From an uncultured Alphaproteobacteria bacterium (lineage in GTDB: Bacteria; Pseudomonadota; Alphaproteobacteria; Rhodobacterales; Rhodobacteraceae), in assembly GCA_902573735.1 (NCBI GenBank), contig CACGLH010000004.1, forward strand, positions 1-64,000: a stretch of 64,000 nt of DNA, in the 5' to 3' direction. Below are positions 53,522 to 62,998 of the stretch, one piece after another (the stretch's first letter is position 1; each line of letters opens with the position of its first letter). The translations under genes were made by a program, and so were the position numbers. A model generated the notes under the pieces. It was not told where the DNA came from and did no database searches. It worked only from the letters and a program-made list of their open reading frames with translations.

Positions 53522-56500
53522 GTGCCTATCTCTGTATCAAATGGATTGGGAAAATTAGTTTCAGCAAATTTAACTCCTAATCAAAGAAATATCGAAGAAT
53601 CTATTCAAAAGCTATCAACTGGTATTAGAATTCATAAAGGTGCAGACGATGCTGCAAGTATGCACTTAGCAAGTAGATTTGAATCTCATGTTAAAGGTTT
53701 AACAGTAACCATTTCTAATCAAAAAGATGCGCTAGCTGCTCTTTATACTGCAGAAGGTGGTATTAATAAAATAGGTAATTTGCTTCAAAATATGAGAGAA
53801 TTAGCAGTCCAATCACAAACTGATACCATAGACAATCTTCAGAGAGAACTTCTTGTTGCTAAATCAGATGCAATTAAACTTGAAATTTCTAGAATTGCTC
53901 TAAATACTAAGTTTGGTGACACTAAACTCTTAGATGGCACTTACCAGAATAAATCAATCCAAGTAGGAAAAAATTCTTTTGATACCATAGATATAAGTAT
54001 TGGAAGTGTTGCTGGAATTGATATGGTCTTTGTAAGAGATGATTTAACACAACGAGTTTATACAACTCCATATATTATTGGTCAAACTGAAACTTCTTTA
54101 CAAACTTCAAACAACAATAAAATTGAAGCAAATACTATATTCATTGATGGACATCAAGATAACGCAAATATTGTAATCGATGCAGGTATGCAAGCATCAC
54201 AATTTGCAACTCGTGTTCATGCTGCTGGTTTGGGTATTGATGCATCGGCTGTTACAAAAGCACAGTTGTTTGGTATGGCACAGGCATCTGACATTTCTTT
54301 TAGATTAGGTGCTAATAGTGCAAATAGTAGCGATGCTTCTGGAGTGACTATTTCAGCTACAATTACAGATCCCAATGATTTAGAACCTTTAGTTACGGCG
54401 GTAAATTTAAAAACTGCACAAACTGGTGTTTCTGCTGAAATTTCAATAATAAGTGGTAGTGCTGATAGTTCTGCAATTACCTTAACAGATGATAATGGGG
54501 ATGACATATTTATATCTCATATGGATTTTACTCCTGATGGCCCATCTCATTCTAATAATGCTGCATCAAACCAAAATGAAATATTTGCTAGATCTCTGGA
54601 TAAAGATGGGGTTCAAGCAGATATTGCCAATACAAATCTAACAAGAGGAATTGGAACTGACGAGATAGTAAGATTCATTGATAAAGATCGTAATATTCAT
54701 GTTGATCAAGCAGAAGGAGTAGTAAGTGTAACAGTAACTGATAAAGGTTCTGGATACGCATCGACTCCTACTGTAACATTTAGTGGAGGTAATTTTTCAC
54801 AAGACGCATCTGGAGCAACTGGTGCAATAGCCAATTACTCAGCAAATTTAGTAAATGGTAAAGTAGATACCATAACTAGAGCTACCTTAGCAGATCGTGG
54901 AAGAGGTTACGATCAAACACCAACTATAACTATACCAGCACCACCAGTTCAAAATTTCAATGCACGTACATCAATAAATATTACAAATGATCGAATTACT
55001 TTAAACAGCCATAATTTTGAAACTGGTGATCCTTTGACCTACGGTAGAAATGGAGGAACTACCTTAACAGGCCTCATAGATGGAAATGAATATTTTGCAA
55101 TTAAGCATGATAATAACACGATTAGTTTAGCTTCTACTAAGGCAAACGCTTTAGCAAATAATTCTTTAGATTTAGAACCCGCTAGTCACTCATTTAATGC
55201 TAGATCAAATACAAGTGTTACAAATGATACGATACAGGCGTCAAACCATAATTTTGCAAATGGAGACACAGTTACATATACAAGTGGTGGGAGAACATTA
55301 AGAAATTTCACTGATGGTCAAGATTATATTGTTAGAAATGTGAGTGGAAGTACCTTTAAATTAGAAGACACAACATCAGGAAATACTATCAACATAGTAG
55401 GTATGCAAGATAGCTTTAATGCACAAAATGACGTAAATCATACGACTAATAGAATTAGCGTGTCAGGAAATGATTTTGTAAATAATGATAAAGTTACTTA
55501 TTCTTCTGGTGGAGGAGTAGCTATTGGTGGATTAGTAGATGGTCAAGATTATTATGTTCGTAGTATTTCAGGAGATACGATTCAATTATCAGCAACATCA
55601 TTTGGGTCTGCAATTGACATCATTGCGAGGGAAACTGGCAGTTTTAATGCTGATAGTGGCGTAGATTTAAGTGCTGATACAATAACAGCACCGGGGCATT
55701 CATTATCAGATGGTAATCAAGTCACGTATACAACTAATAGTGGTGGTACTGCTATAAGGGGGTTAACTGCAGGTCAAACATATTTTGTAAGAAATGTTCT
55801 TGGTAATACTTTTCAAGTATCTGAGACACTAGCTGGTTCTATTGTAGACTTACAACCAGAACAAAGTTCCTTTAATGCTGCAACTCAAGTCTCAGGAATA
55901 AATATAAGTACCACTCACAAGTTTTCATCAGGTGATATTGTAACTTATTCTGCGGGATCAGGAACTGCAATTGGTGGTTTGGTAGATGGTACTGAATATC
56001 GTATTATAAATGTATCAGGAAGTACATTTAATCTTGAAGATTCAATTAGTGGTGGGGGTCCAATTTCCCTAACAGCTGGAGCATCTGAAACGCATACTCT
56101 AACTGGTAGAAATTCAGGTTCTTCAGAAACACATTCTTTTAATGGAGCATATGCTGGAGAAAACGAAACTCATACATTTACTAATGAGTATGCTGGCCCA
56201 TCTTCAGAAAGCCATAGTTTTAAAAGTACACAATATGCTGGGCACGATACAACACAAACTTTTCAGGGAAGAACAGCTACTGCCACTCCGGTTATGGGTG
56301 AAGACGACGTCCCGGACCCAGTTTATTATAATGACATAACACAAGATTATGAAAGAGCGGCCTTGATTGTTGGTACTGTGACAATGGAAAGCCCTAAAAT
56401 TATTAGAATTGCATCTGATAACCCAACTGAAAAGGCTGGATTTTTTGGTGCTGCCTATAACTATACCGATGGCGAAGGGGTAAGTATGGGAAATAGTGAC

Positions 56501-56908
56501 GTTCGAACCATAGACCCATTCAAAACAGTAAATGATGTTGACATATCTACAATAACAAGTGCTAGCAAATCTTTAGACTATATTGATGCAGGTATAGATC
56601 AATTTATTAAAGTAGGTAATGAAATTTCTATCAATGCTTCTAGAATAAGTAGTGCTATTACAAGTACATTAAATAATATGATTCATGCTGAGGGAGAATT
56701 TAGTAGTTTGTTATCAACAGATTATGCGATTGAAACTACTACTTTTACTGTAAGCTCCATGATTAAGGAAACTTCTTTAGCATTATTAGCGCAAGCTAAT
56801 GCACCAAAAAAAGCTGTTAATACATTAATTTCAAATGTAATGGAAAATGATTGGGATCCTACATTCTTTCTAGTACAAGGTGGTGGGTATAGATATAGAA
56901 ATATTTAA
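53522..56908 (+). CDS. Giant flagellin with repeat-filled variable domain
   Basis: A 1128-residue flagellin, against 270-500 usual. GTG start with AAGGAA ahead. Residues 1-150 are the conserved D0/D1 N-domain (QKLSTGIRIHKGADDAASMHLASRFESH, 20-residue parts of it shown in KLSTGIRIHKGADDAA). The C-terminal D0/D1 lies about 1028-1115 (DYAIETTTFTVSSMIKE, then SLALLAQANAPKK), followed by a short aromatic tail. Between them lie two GSGY-type PTVTF modules (about 406-470), five FNA repeats (478-855) and shorter ETHTF/YAG repeats (855-920). Filaments would have a long outer domain. No other flagellar gene is in the window, and no chaperone FliS gene follows. Confidence 0.85.
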   Translation: MPISVSNGLGKLVSANLTPNQRNIEESIQKLSTGIRIHKGADDAASMHLASRFESHVKGLTVTISNQKDALAALYTAEGGINKIGNLLQNMRELAVQSQTDTIDNLQRELLVAKSDAIKLEISRIALNTKFGDTKLLDGTYQNKSIQVGKNSFDTIDISIGSVAGIDMVFVRDDLTQRVYTTPYIIGQTETSLQTSNNNKIEANTIFIDGHQDNANIVIDAGMQASQFATRVHAAGLGIDASAVTKAQLFGMAQASDISFRLGANSANSSDASGVTISATITDPNDLEPLVTAVNLKTAQTGVSAEISIISGSADSSAITLTDDNGDDIFISHMDFTPDGPSHSNNAASNQNEIFARSLDKDGVQADIANTNLTRGIGTDEIVRFIDKDRNIHVDQAEGVVSVTVTDKGSGYASTPTVTFSGGNFSQDASGATGAIANYSANLVNGKVDTITRATLADRGRGYDQTPTITIPAPPVQNFNARTSINITNDRITLNSHNFETGDPLTYGRNGGTTLTGLIDGNEYFAIKHDNNTISLASTKANALANNSLDLEPASHSFNARSNTSVTNDTIQASNHNFANGDTVTYTSGGRTLRNFTDGQDYIVRNVSGSTFKLEDTTSGNTINIVGMQDSFNAQNDVNHTTNRISVSGNDFVNNDKVTYSSGGGVAIGGLVDGQDYYVRSISGDTIQLSATSFGSAIDIIARETGSFNADSGVDLSADTITAPGHSLSDGNQVTYTTNSGGTAIRGLTAGQTYFVRNVLGNTFQVSETLAGSIVDLQPEQSSFNAATQVSGINISTTHKFSSGDIVTYSAGSGTAIGGLVDGTEYRIINVSGSTFNLEDSISGGGPISLTAGASETHTLTGRNSGSSETHSFNGAYAGENETHTFTNEYAGPSSESHSFKSTQYAGHDTTQTFQGRTATATPVMGEDDVPDPVYYNDITQDYERAALIVGTVTMESPKIIRIASDNPTEKAGFFGAAYNYTDGEGVSMGNSDVRTIDPFKTVNDVDISTITSASKSLDYIDAGIDQFIKVGNEISINASRISSAITSTLNNMIHAEGEFSSLLSTDYAIETTTFTVSSMIKETSLALLAQANAPKKAVNTLISNVMENDWDPTFFLVQGGGYRYRNI
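54953..56085 (+). repeat. Five tandem protein-domain repeats in the flagellin gene
   Basis: Repeats start at 54953, 55190, 55412, 55640 and 55868, with a period of 222-237 bases (74-79 codons). Each begins with [S/N]FNA and contains a H.F..GD.VTY.SGG core and a G.VDG..Y.VR...G.T..L. core. They are diverged at the DNA level. Similar units occur in very large surface proteins of marine bacteria by recollection. Confidence 0.85.
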
Positions 56909-57015
56909 TCATATTTTTTTAAATTTAATCATTTTTCTAATATTTAATATTCTTTATCATTGACACCTACTTATAGTTTAAATAGTTTCCAAATATATTT
57001 ATATGGAGTTTTTAT

Positions 57016-57306
57016 ATGTCTAAAATACTGCAGGTTGTCATTTATAAATCTATCTCTGACGAAGAAAAGCTTGCTGCTTATGCTGAATTAGCTGGACCTG
57101 CAATGAAAGCTGCTGGTGCTAAGTTTTTAGCTAGGGGTATCCCAGTCGCAGTAAGGGAAGAAGGACAAAAAACTAGAACAGTTGTTGTTGAATGGGAAAG
57201 TATTGAAGCTGCTAATGCAGGATATAACAGTGATGGATACCAAGAGGCTCTTAAAAAACTTGATGGAAGTGCAGTAAGAGAATTTAGATACGTCGAAATG
57301 GTTTAA
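57016..57306 (+). CDS. DUF1330 family protein
   Basis: A 96-residue ferredoxin-like-fold protein matching DUF1330. It has the pattern of a first strand (LQVVIYKSISD), a helix with YAELAGPAMKAAGAKFLARG, the TRTVVVEWESIEAA segment and a final REFRYVEMV. The family is uncharacterised, often near catabolic genes. GGAG lies 7 bases before the ATG. It is transcribed alone and is convergent with the RidA-like gene. Confidence 0.85.
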   Translation: MSKILQVVIYKSISDEEKLAAYAELAGPAMKAAGAKFLARGIPVAVREEGQKTRTVVVEWESIEAANAGYNSDGYQEALKKLDGSAVREFRYVEMV

Positions 57307-57320
57307 ATCTATAAATAAAT

Positions 57321-57803
57321 TTATTTTATTAAAACTTCTCCTTCAATTTCTATAGCTAGGTTCATAGGTAATCCGGCTACCCCAATTGCTGATCTCGAAT
57401 GTCTCCCAACATCTGGGCCAAATACTTCTAAAACAAGTTCACTAAAACCATTTATAACGATATGTTGTTCATCATATCCAGATGCTGAATTAACCATTCC
57501 AAATACCCTTACCCAATTAGTAATTCTAGAAAGATCCCCAATTTCCTGTTTCAAATTTGCAAAAATAGACAAACCAATTTCTCTAGATGCAAGTTTTGCT
57601 TCCTCAGTTGTCAAATCAGTACCAACCTGACCATATGGACCGTTAATAGATCCATCATTGGCTTGTCTAGGATGTCCTGATATTAAAGCTCTATTTCCTC
57701 TTAAATTTATAAAGCTAAATGGGAGTTCAAGATTAGGGGGTAATTTTATTGGGTCTGGAAGTTTTAATCCAAGCTCAATTATTTTTTTCTCTGGATCGTT
57801 CAT
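57321..57803 (-). CDS. RidA/YjgF-family protein
   Basis: A 160-residue RidA-fold trimer subunit. It belongs to the longer branch of the family with an N-terminal extension (MNDPEKKIIELGLKLPDP) and VGTDLTTEEAK, ITNWVRVFGMVNSASG and GRHSRSAIGVAGLPMNLAIEIE. The late SRSAIGV carries the arginine typical of enamine/imine-deaminating RidA, which protects PLP enzymes from 2-aminoacrylate. The GAGTT ribosome site is modest. Confidence 0.83.
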   Translation of the reverse strand: MNDPEKKIIELGLKLPDPIKLPPNLELPFSFINLRGNRALISGHPRQANDGSINGPYGQVGTDLTTEEAKLASREIGLSIFANLKQEIGDLSRITNWVRVFGMVNSASGYDEQHIVINGFSELVLEVFGPDVGRHSRSAIGVAGLPMNLAIEIEGEVLIK

Positions 57804-57903
57804 TTTTAACTCCTTTGTTGTTAGATTCTAAATATTATTCTAAATAAATAAAATTATATGACTTTTTTTATTTGATTTAAGTATTATTTAAATTCTGTTC
57901 TTA

Positions 57904-59418
57904 ATGAATTATAAAATGATCATTTCATACCCTATACGTCTAATTTTATCACTTTTTTTCTCGCTTTTATTACTTATCAGCCTCTTTAATTTATCAAAAT
58001 TAGATCAAGAGATTTTAATTAAAAAACAGACAATCAACGAAACACCAGTCACGATTTTTGAACCAAAAAAAGACAAAAAAGATAATATTTTGGTTTTTAT
58101 TGCTCACGGATTTGCAGGATCCTCAAGTTTTATGAAATCAATAGCGATTTCTTTAGCAACTACAGGTTACAAAACCGTTGCTTATGACTTCTTAGGACAT
58201 GGAAGACATTCAAGAGCTTATTCTGGTAGTATAACTAATGAAAATGGAGCTACGCAACTTTTTGTTGAACAAACATCAGATCTTACAGATTATTTTCTAA
58301 ATAAAAATGAACAGGATGAGCTTATTATCATAGGCCACTCAATGGCCTCAGATATTATATTTAGAGTGGCTAATACTTATGATAAATTTATTGGGTCTAT
58401 TGGAGTGTCAAACTATACTGATCAAATAAAAAAAAATGAACCTAATAATGTGCTTATTATAAATGGTATGTGGGAAAAGCATTTAAGAAATAAAGCTCTA
58501 AATATACTTGAATCAATTGGCATAACTAATCCTGAAGAAAACATTTTATATGGTTCTTTTAATGATGGATCTGCTCGCAAAGTTTTGTCGATACAAAATG
58601 CAGATCATGTGGGTATTTTATATTCAGAAAATTCCCAATTATTAATAAATGATTGGGTCAATAAAATAGTGGGAAATCAATATAGTATTAAAACTAATAA
58701 TCTAGGTATTTGGGCTGCCCTCTTGTTTATATCAGTTATAGGTTTATTCATCATTATAGTATCATTTTTTAAAAAACAATGTTCTAATAAAATTGATGTA
58801 AGTATTTTTAGATGTATATTTGGTAATATTTCTGCAGCAATAATCACTCCTATAGTAGTATATTTTATTCCAATTAATTTTACAGAATACCCAGCTCATT
58901 CTTATCTCATAAAACACCTATTCTTATATTCAATTCTAGTAATTATTATAAATAAAATTCCGCTAAATTTGTCATCACTCAGTAATTTTAAATTACTGGA
59001 CTTTACTTTTTTATTTTGTTTTTTTGCTTTTATAATTGGAAGTATTCTTGATAATTATGTAAGCACTTTTTATTTGACACATTCACGTGTAGAGTTATTT
59101 TTCCCACTTATTATAGGTTGTATACCTATTTGTTTTTTGATTGATAGTTATTATACAAATAAAAGATTTATTCTTTTAAAATCTTTAATTACAAAGTCAT
59201 TTTTAATTATTAGTTTATCCTTTGCAATCTATCTCAAATTTAATGAATTATTTCTTTTGGGATATGCGATTATTTTATTGATTGCATTTTGGGTGGTTTA
59301 TGGTTTTTTAAGTCACTATCTCATGAAAAGAATAGGCTCTTTTTTATCTATTTCTTTTGCTAATGGATTAACTTTGGCTTGGACGTTAGCAATTGCTTTA
59401 CCTATGTATATCGCTTAA
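57904..59418 (+). CDS. Alpha/beta hydrolase fused to a multi-helix membrane domain
   Basis: A 504-residue inner-membrane protein. One N-terminal helix (10-27) anchors an alpha/beta hydrolase domain of about 60-260, with VFIAHGFAGSSSF (oxyanion region), AYDFLGHGRHS, nucleophile elbow IIGHSMASD (Ser near 147) and a late His in QNADHVGILY (near 235). Residues 275-504 hold about seven membrane helices with few charges. The C-terminal domain has no recognised family; the fusion suggests hydrolysis of a lipid or membrane-bound substrate facing the periplasm. Confidence 0.75.
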   Translation: MNYKMIISYPIRLILSLFFSLLLLISLFNLSKLDQEILIKKQTINETPVTIFEPKKDKKDNILVFIAHGFAGSSSFMKSIAISLATTGYKTVAYDFLGHGRHSRAYSGSITNENGATQLFVEQTSDLTDYFLNKNEQDELIIIGHSMASDIIFRVANTYDKFIGSIGVSNYTDQIKKNEPNNVLIINGMWEKHLRNKALNILESIGITNPEENILYGSFNDGSARKVLSIQNADHVGILYSENSQLLINDWVNKIVGNQYSIKTNNLGIWAALLFISVIGLFIIIVSFFKKQCSNKIDVSIFRCIFGNISAAIITPIVVYFIPINFTEYPAHSYLIKHLFLYSILVIIINKIPLNLSSLSNFKLLDFTFLFCFFAFIIGSILDNYVSTFYLTHSRVELFFPLIIGCIPICFLIDSYYTNKRFILLKSLITKSFLIISLSFAIYLKFNELFLLGYAIILLIAFWVVYGFLSHYLMKRIGSFLSISFANGLTLAWTLAIALPMYIA

Positions 59419-59475
59419 AGATGTTATATATAAGATTTTGATTTTTGCTTATAAAGTTAATATATTGAAAATAAG

Positions 59476-60534
59476 CTAAAGGTTTATTTTCATATTTAAT
59501 TTTAGTTGATCAATTATACTAAATATTAAATTTAATTCTTTTAGCAAAATTTTACTGTCATCAATAAAGTCTTCAGGTTCATAAATTGAACCTGGTTCAA
59601 ACATATTTTTTTTAATCGGTATCATCATAAATAATTCTTTATTGTAGAAACAACATTCAATTGACTTACTACCAAATGATGAAGTAAGTTCCATCAATCT
59701 CTCCATAAAAGTTACAGTTAATAGATATCTTGCTTCTACTTGGTCGTCAGAATAAACTTCAAACATTTTTTCAAAGTGAGGATCTTCAAGTTTAACATTT
59801 TTTAAAGATGAAAATTTTTTTGTAAACCAATTTCCAATAACCCCACTATCTTTTCTTACAACAGTCTTAGCCTTAAATTTTTTGTTCATACTTAATGTAA
59901 TCATAATACCTTTAAAAACAGTTTTATAATAACTACGGTCTTTTGTTCTTACTCTTTTTTCTAATTCTGTTTCAAATAAATCAATGGTAACTCCTTTGTA
60001 TGTACCATACATGTGATCTTCACTTGTTTCTCTTTGATAATTGGGAATTAGACCACTATATTCATAAGATCCTGCACTTTTTTGGGTTTCATGATTATAT
60101 TGAAATTTTCCAAAAAAATTTAAAATATTTGGAAAAATCTCGGTTTTGATAGTTTGCTGATATAAATTCATTGAATTTGTAATAAAAAAAGAAAGCAATC
60201 CATAAAAAATAATTAATATGCAAAATATAATTTCAAAGGAATTCTCTCCAAAAATCGAATACCAATCTATATAAGGAATTACAAAAGGTATCAAAACCAT
60301 AATTGGAAAACAAATAAAAGCATTTTTTCTTGCTTTTTTAAGGGCTAAAATTCTTTCTTTTTCAAATTTTATAACTTTTTCACTTAAATATTTTTTATAA
60401 TGCTTAGAAAATCCTTTTTCGTAAATTTCTGTTTCTTTAAAAGTATCACCCAGTTTTTTTGATTTTAAAAGATTTGGATTAAACAGTCTTAAGATTGAAA
60501 AAATAGAAATAACAATTTTTATAAAAAGTGACAT
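59476..60534 (-). CDS. DUF3137-like membrane protein
   Basis: A 352-residue protein with two membrane helices (about 95-112 and 118-140 from the chosen start) and a beta-rich cytoplasmic domain ending LNLIFSIIDQLKLNMKINL. It matches the DUF3137 type, which often accompanies LemA. The start is taken as the ATG at 60534, 11 bases after the LemA stop; an earlier in-frame ATG at 60624 would overlap LemA by 80 bases and add an unlikely basic stretch. Function unknown. It shares an operon with lemA. Confidence 0.65.
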   Translation of the reverse strand: MSLFIKIVISIFSILRLFNPNLLKSKKLGDTFKETEIYEKGFSKHYKKYLSEKVIKFEKERILALKKARKNAFICFPIMVLIPFVIPYIDWYSIFGENSFEIIFCILIIFYGLLSFFITNSMNLYQQTIKTEIFPNILNFFGKFQYNHETQKSAGSYEYSGLIPNYQRETSEDHMYGTYKGVTIDLFETELEKRVRTKDRSYYKTVFKGIMITLSMNKKFKAKTVVRKDSGVIGNWFTKKFSSLKNVKLEDPHFEKMFEVYSDDQVEARYLLTVTFMERLMELTSSFGSKSIECCFYNKELFMMIPIKKNMFEPGSIYEPEDFIDDSKILLKELNLIFSIIDQLKLNMKINL

Positions 60535-60544
60535 TAAAAGGTAG

Positions 60545-61111
60545 TTAAAGAAATTTTTCTGCAGAAATTGGTTGCTTTGATGCCTCATCAGCTTCATAGA
60601 AAGGCATGATTTGAGCATTTGCATATTTAGCTAAAAAAGTCCCAGGGAAAATTTCTATGGAATTATTGAGTTGTGAGACTGCTGAATTATAAAAACGCCT
60701 TGCTGCAGCTATTTTTGCCTCAACTTCATTATAAGTTAATTGTGCTTGTATCATTGTTTCATTAGATTTTAGTTCAGGATATGCTTCTACAGAAATCATT
60801 ACTTTTCCTAATTCTGAGCCAAGAGTTGCTGCTGCAGAAATATGATCTTTAATTGCTGTTGGGTCAGATTTATCATAAGGTTGATTTTCTTTTGTCCTTA
60901 ATTTTGTGACGTTTTCAATTAAATCTTTTTCATGATTCATAAATTTTTTTGCAATAGTAAGCACATTTGGTATTAAGTTACTTCTATTTTTTAACTGAAC
61001 ATCTATACCTGCTAACGCCTCAAAAACACTATTTTTATTTCTAATGATTCTTGCGTAAAGGAAATATAGTAAAATCAATAAGAGAAGGATTACTCCAAAA
61101 ATAATTTCCAT
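60545..61111 (-). CDS. lemA: LemA family protein
   Basis: A 188-residue LemA protein. One N-terminal membrane helix (3-20) is followed by a long helical bundle with the family's NSVFEALAGIDVQLKNRSNLIPNVL (shorter pieces: IDVQLKNRSNLIPN) and the C-terminal ARRFYNSAVSQLNNSIEIFPG. LemA proteins are widespread, of unclear function, and often pair with DUF3137/TPM proteins, as here. Single transcript with the gene downstream is likely. Confidence 0.88.
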   Translation of the reverse strand: MEIIFGVILLLLILLYFLYARIIRNKNSVFEALAGIDVQLKNRSNLIPNVLTIAKKFMNHEKDLIENVTKLRTKENQPYDKSDPTAIKDHISAAATLGSELGKVMISVEAYPELKSNETMIQAQLTYNEVEAKIAAARRFYNSAVSQLNNSIEIFPGTFLAKYANAQIMPFYEADEASKQPISAEKFL

Positions 61112-61399
61112 TTTTTAATCTTCTTAATATGTTATGGGGACACACTTTGTATTAAAATATTAATAATATACTACAAAAACTAATTTTGGAAAATAAATAA
61201 CTACAGCATTATTGTTTTATAATTTTACAGATGGTGAATTATTGTTATTTTAAATACTTTTTTATTAATTTTTTGTGCAAAATAAACAAGTAATTTTCCA
61301 TAGTTTTATTAAAATTTACTTAAATTAATTTTTCCTATAAAATCTAAATTATAAATTTTTCTGATTGAGTTATAAAATAAATAAATTAGTAGTTGAAAA

Positions 61400-62365
61400 A
61401 TGCATAAACAATTAAAAATTTTGTCATTATCATTACTTTTTTTGATTTCAATTATTATAAAGGCTGTTTCAGACGAAAATATAAAAGACCAATTTCCTAA
61501 TAGTTTTTTATATTCAAAGCCTAATGAATTTATACCAAATGTATGGTCTGCAATAGGTGCTACTGGTCCTCCAACCTATGAAAATACAGGTCATAACAAT
61601 AATCTTTCTTTTATAACTTCAAATGAAGGTGTTGTTGTAATCAACGCTGGTGCATCTAGCAGTTTGGCTAAAGCTTTACATAACGAAATAAAAAAAATTA
61701 CTGATAAACCAGTAATACTTGTAATCAATGAAAACGGGCAAGGACACGCAATGCTTGGGAATTCTTACTGGATAGACCAAGGAGTTCCCATATTGGCCCA
61801 TGAAGATGCTATTAAAGAGTTTGAAGATAATGGGCCACAAATTTTGAACAGAATGATTGGCTATAATCGGGATAAAGCTAATGGTACTCGTTTAGCTATG
61901 CCCACGATTTCTTTTACTGATAAGTATGTTATCAATTTAGGAAACCTTGTCATAGAAGCATTATACCTAGGTCCAGCGCATTCACCAGGAGATATTTCGG
62001 TTTGGATACCATCTAAAAAAATTGTTATTGCTGGTGATATGGCTTTTCATGAAAGATTATTACCTATTTTTTCGCATACTAATACCAAAGAATGGATTGA
62101 TACATGGGATAATGAATTTGAAAAATTAAACCCTATTTACGTAATTCCAGGACATGGTCATCCAACAAATATGGATCAAGTGAGAAAATATACAAGAAAT
62201 TATTTAGTATATTTAAGGGAAAAAATGGGAAAATTTTTAGAAAATGGTGGTGAATTAAAAGATTCTTATTATGTGGATCAAACCCCATTTTCTCACCTTC
62301 AAACTTTTAAGGAATTAGCGACCAGAAATGCAGGCAGAGTTTATGAAGAAATGGAATTTGAATAA
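61400..62365 (+). CDS. MBL-fold protein lacking the HxHxDH zinc motif
   Basis: A 321-residue exported protein with a signal peptide (ILSLSLLFLISIIIKAVS) and a metallo-beta-lactamase fold of the periplasmic SoxH-like type. Where relatives read THxHxDHVLGN, this reads ENGQGHAMLGN, so His, His, Asp and His of the first motif are Asn, Gln, His and Ala. The rest is kept: GPAHSPGD near 197 and IAGDMAF (Asp), and VIPGHGHPT (His) near 255. Metal binding at the first site should be lost or changed; a non-enzymatic or altered role is likely. Transcribed alone. Confidence 0.75.
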   Translation: MHKQLKILSLSLLFLISIIIKAVSDENIKDQFPNSFLYSKPNEFIPNVWSAIGATGPPTYENTGHNNNLSFITSNEGVVVINAGASSSLAKALHNEIKKITDKPVILVINENGQGHAMLGNSYWIDQGVPILAHEDAIKEFEDNGPQILNRMIGYNRDKANGTRLAMPTISFTDKYVINLGNLVIEALYLGPAHSPGDISVWIPSKKIVIAGDMAFHERLLPIFSHTNTKEWIDTWDNEFEKLNPIYVIPGHGHPTNMDQVRKYTRNYLVYLREKMGKFLENGGELKDSYYVDQTPFSHLQTFKELATRNAGRVYEEMEFE

Positions 62366-62442
62366 TTCATATCCTGCTATCCAATAGAGACCATTATTAA
62401 ATATTCAGTTTCATACTTATCTATTCAATAAAAGGACTATAC

Positions 62443-62985
62443 GTGGACAATTTTAACAAATTTAATTTAAAAGAATTAGAAGAAAAATTTGAAGAGTTTT
62501 CATTTATTTTAAGGAAAAAGAGCTATAAAGATCGCAAGATTATTCATGTTGGGTTGATCAATCAGCTTATAAATTTCTTTAAGTTAGAATACCCAAATTT
62601 GAATAGATTACCTCTAAAAGATTTACTTTCTTTTTTAATTGAAGTGGACATTAAAAATAAAGAATCATCAAATTCTGAGAACGAAAAAAATAAATACTCC
62701 AAATTTTCTAGAAAGAAAAAAACAGATACTTTAATAGTAGCCGGTTTAGAAATTTTGGTAGAAAACGGTTATAATGAAAAAGATGCAATTTTTAGGGCAA
62801 AAACAATTATAAAATCAAAAAATGAAAATTATTTTTTCAGATTATTAAATCTTTATAGGTCAAATCTTCTAAATCCAAATATAAAAAAATTACTTAAAGA
62901 TCTTAAAGATGAGGCAAAAACAAGGGCTAATATAGAAGATGCAGCTACTATTTATTTTGAAAAAGCGTCTGAAAATATAAAATAA
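62443..62985 (+). CDS. Hypothetical charged helical protein
   Basis: A 180-residue protein of unknown function. The GTG start has AAAGGA 7 bases ahead. It is lysine- and glutamate-rich and mostly helical, with a Ser/Asn/Lys linker near 88-103 (NSENEKNKYSKFSRKKK). The parts are a first helical domain (1-80) and a second helical domain (105-180). No motif is recognised. It is convergent with the broken MBL gene, 13 bases away. Confidence 0.6.
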   Translation: MDNFNKFNLKELEEKFEEFSFILRKKSYKDRKIIHVGLINQLINFFKLEYPNLNRLPLKDLLSFLIEVDIKNKESSNSENEKNKYSKFSRKKKTDTLIVAGLEILVENGYNEKDAIFRAKTIIKSKNENYFFRLLNLYRSNLLNPNIKKLLKDLKDEAKTRANIEDAATIYFEKASENIK

Positions 62986-62998
62986 ATATTGAGTTTTT

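Noticed and set aside
54217-54507. Minus-strand open frame inside the flagellin gene
   Set aside because: It is a shadow of the flagellin reading frame without a ribosome site or protein-like composition.
54953-56085. Repeats as a CRISPR array
   Set aside because: The units are 222-237 bases, diverged, in frame and protein-coding; no short identical repeats with spacers are seen anywhere in the window.
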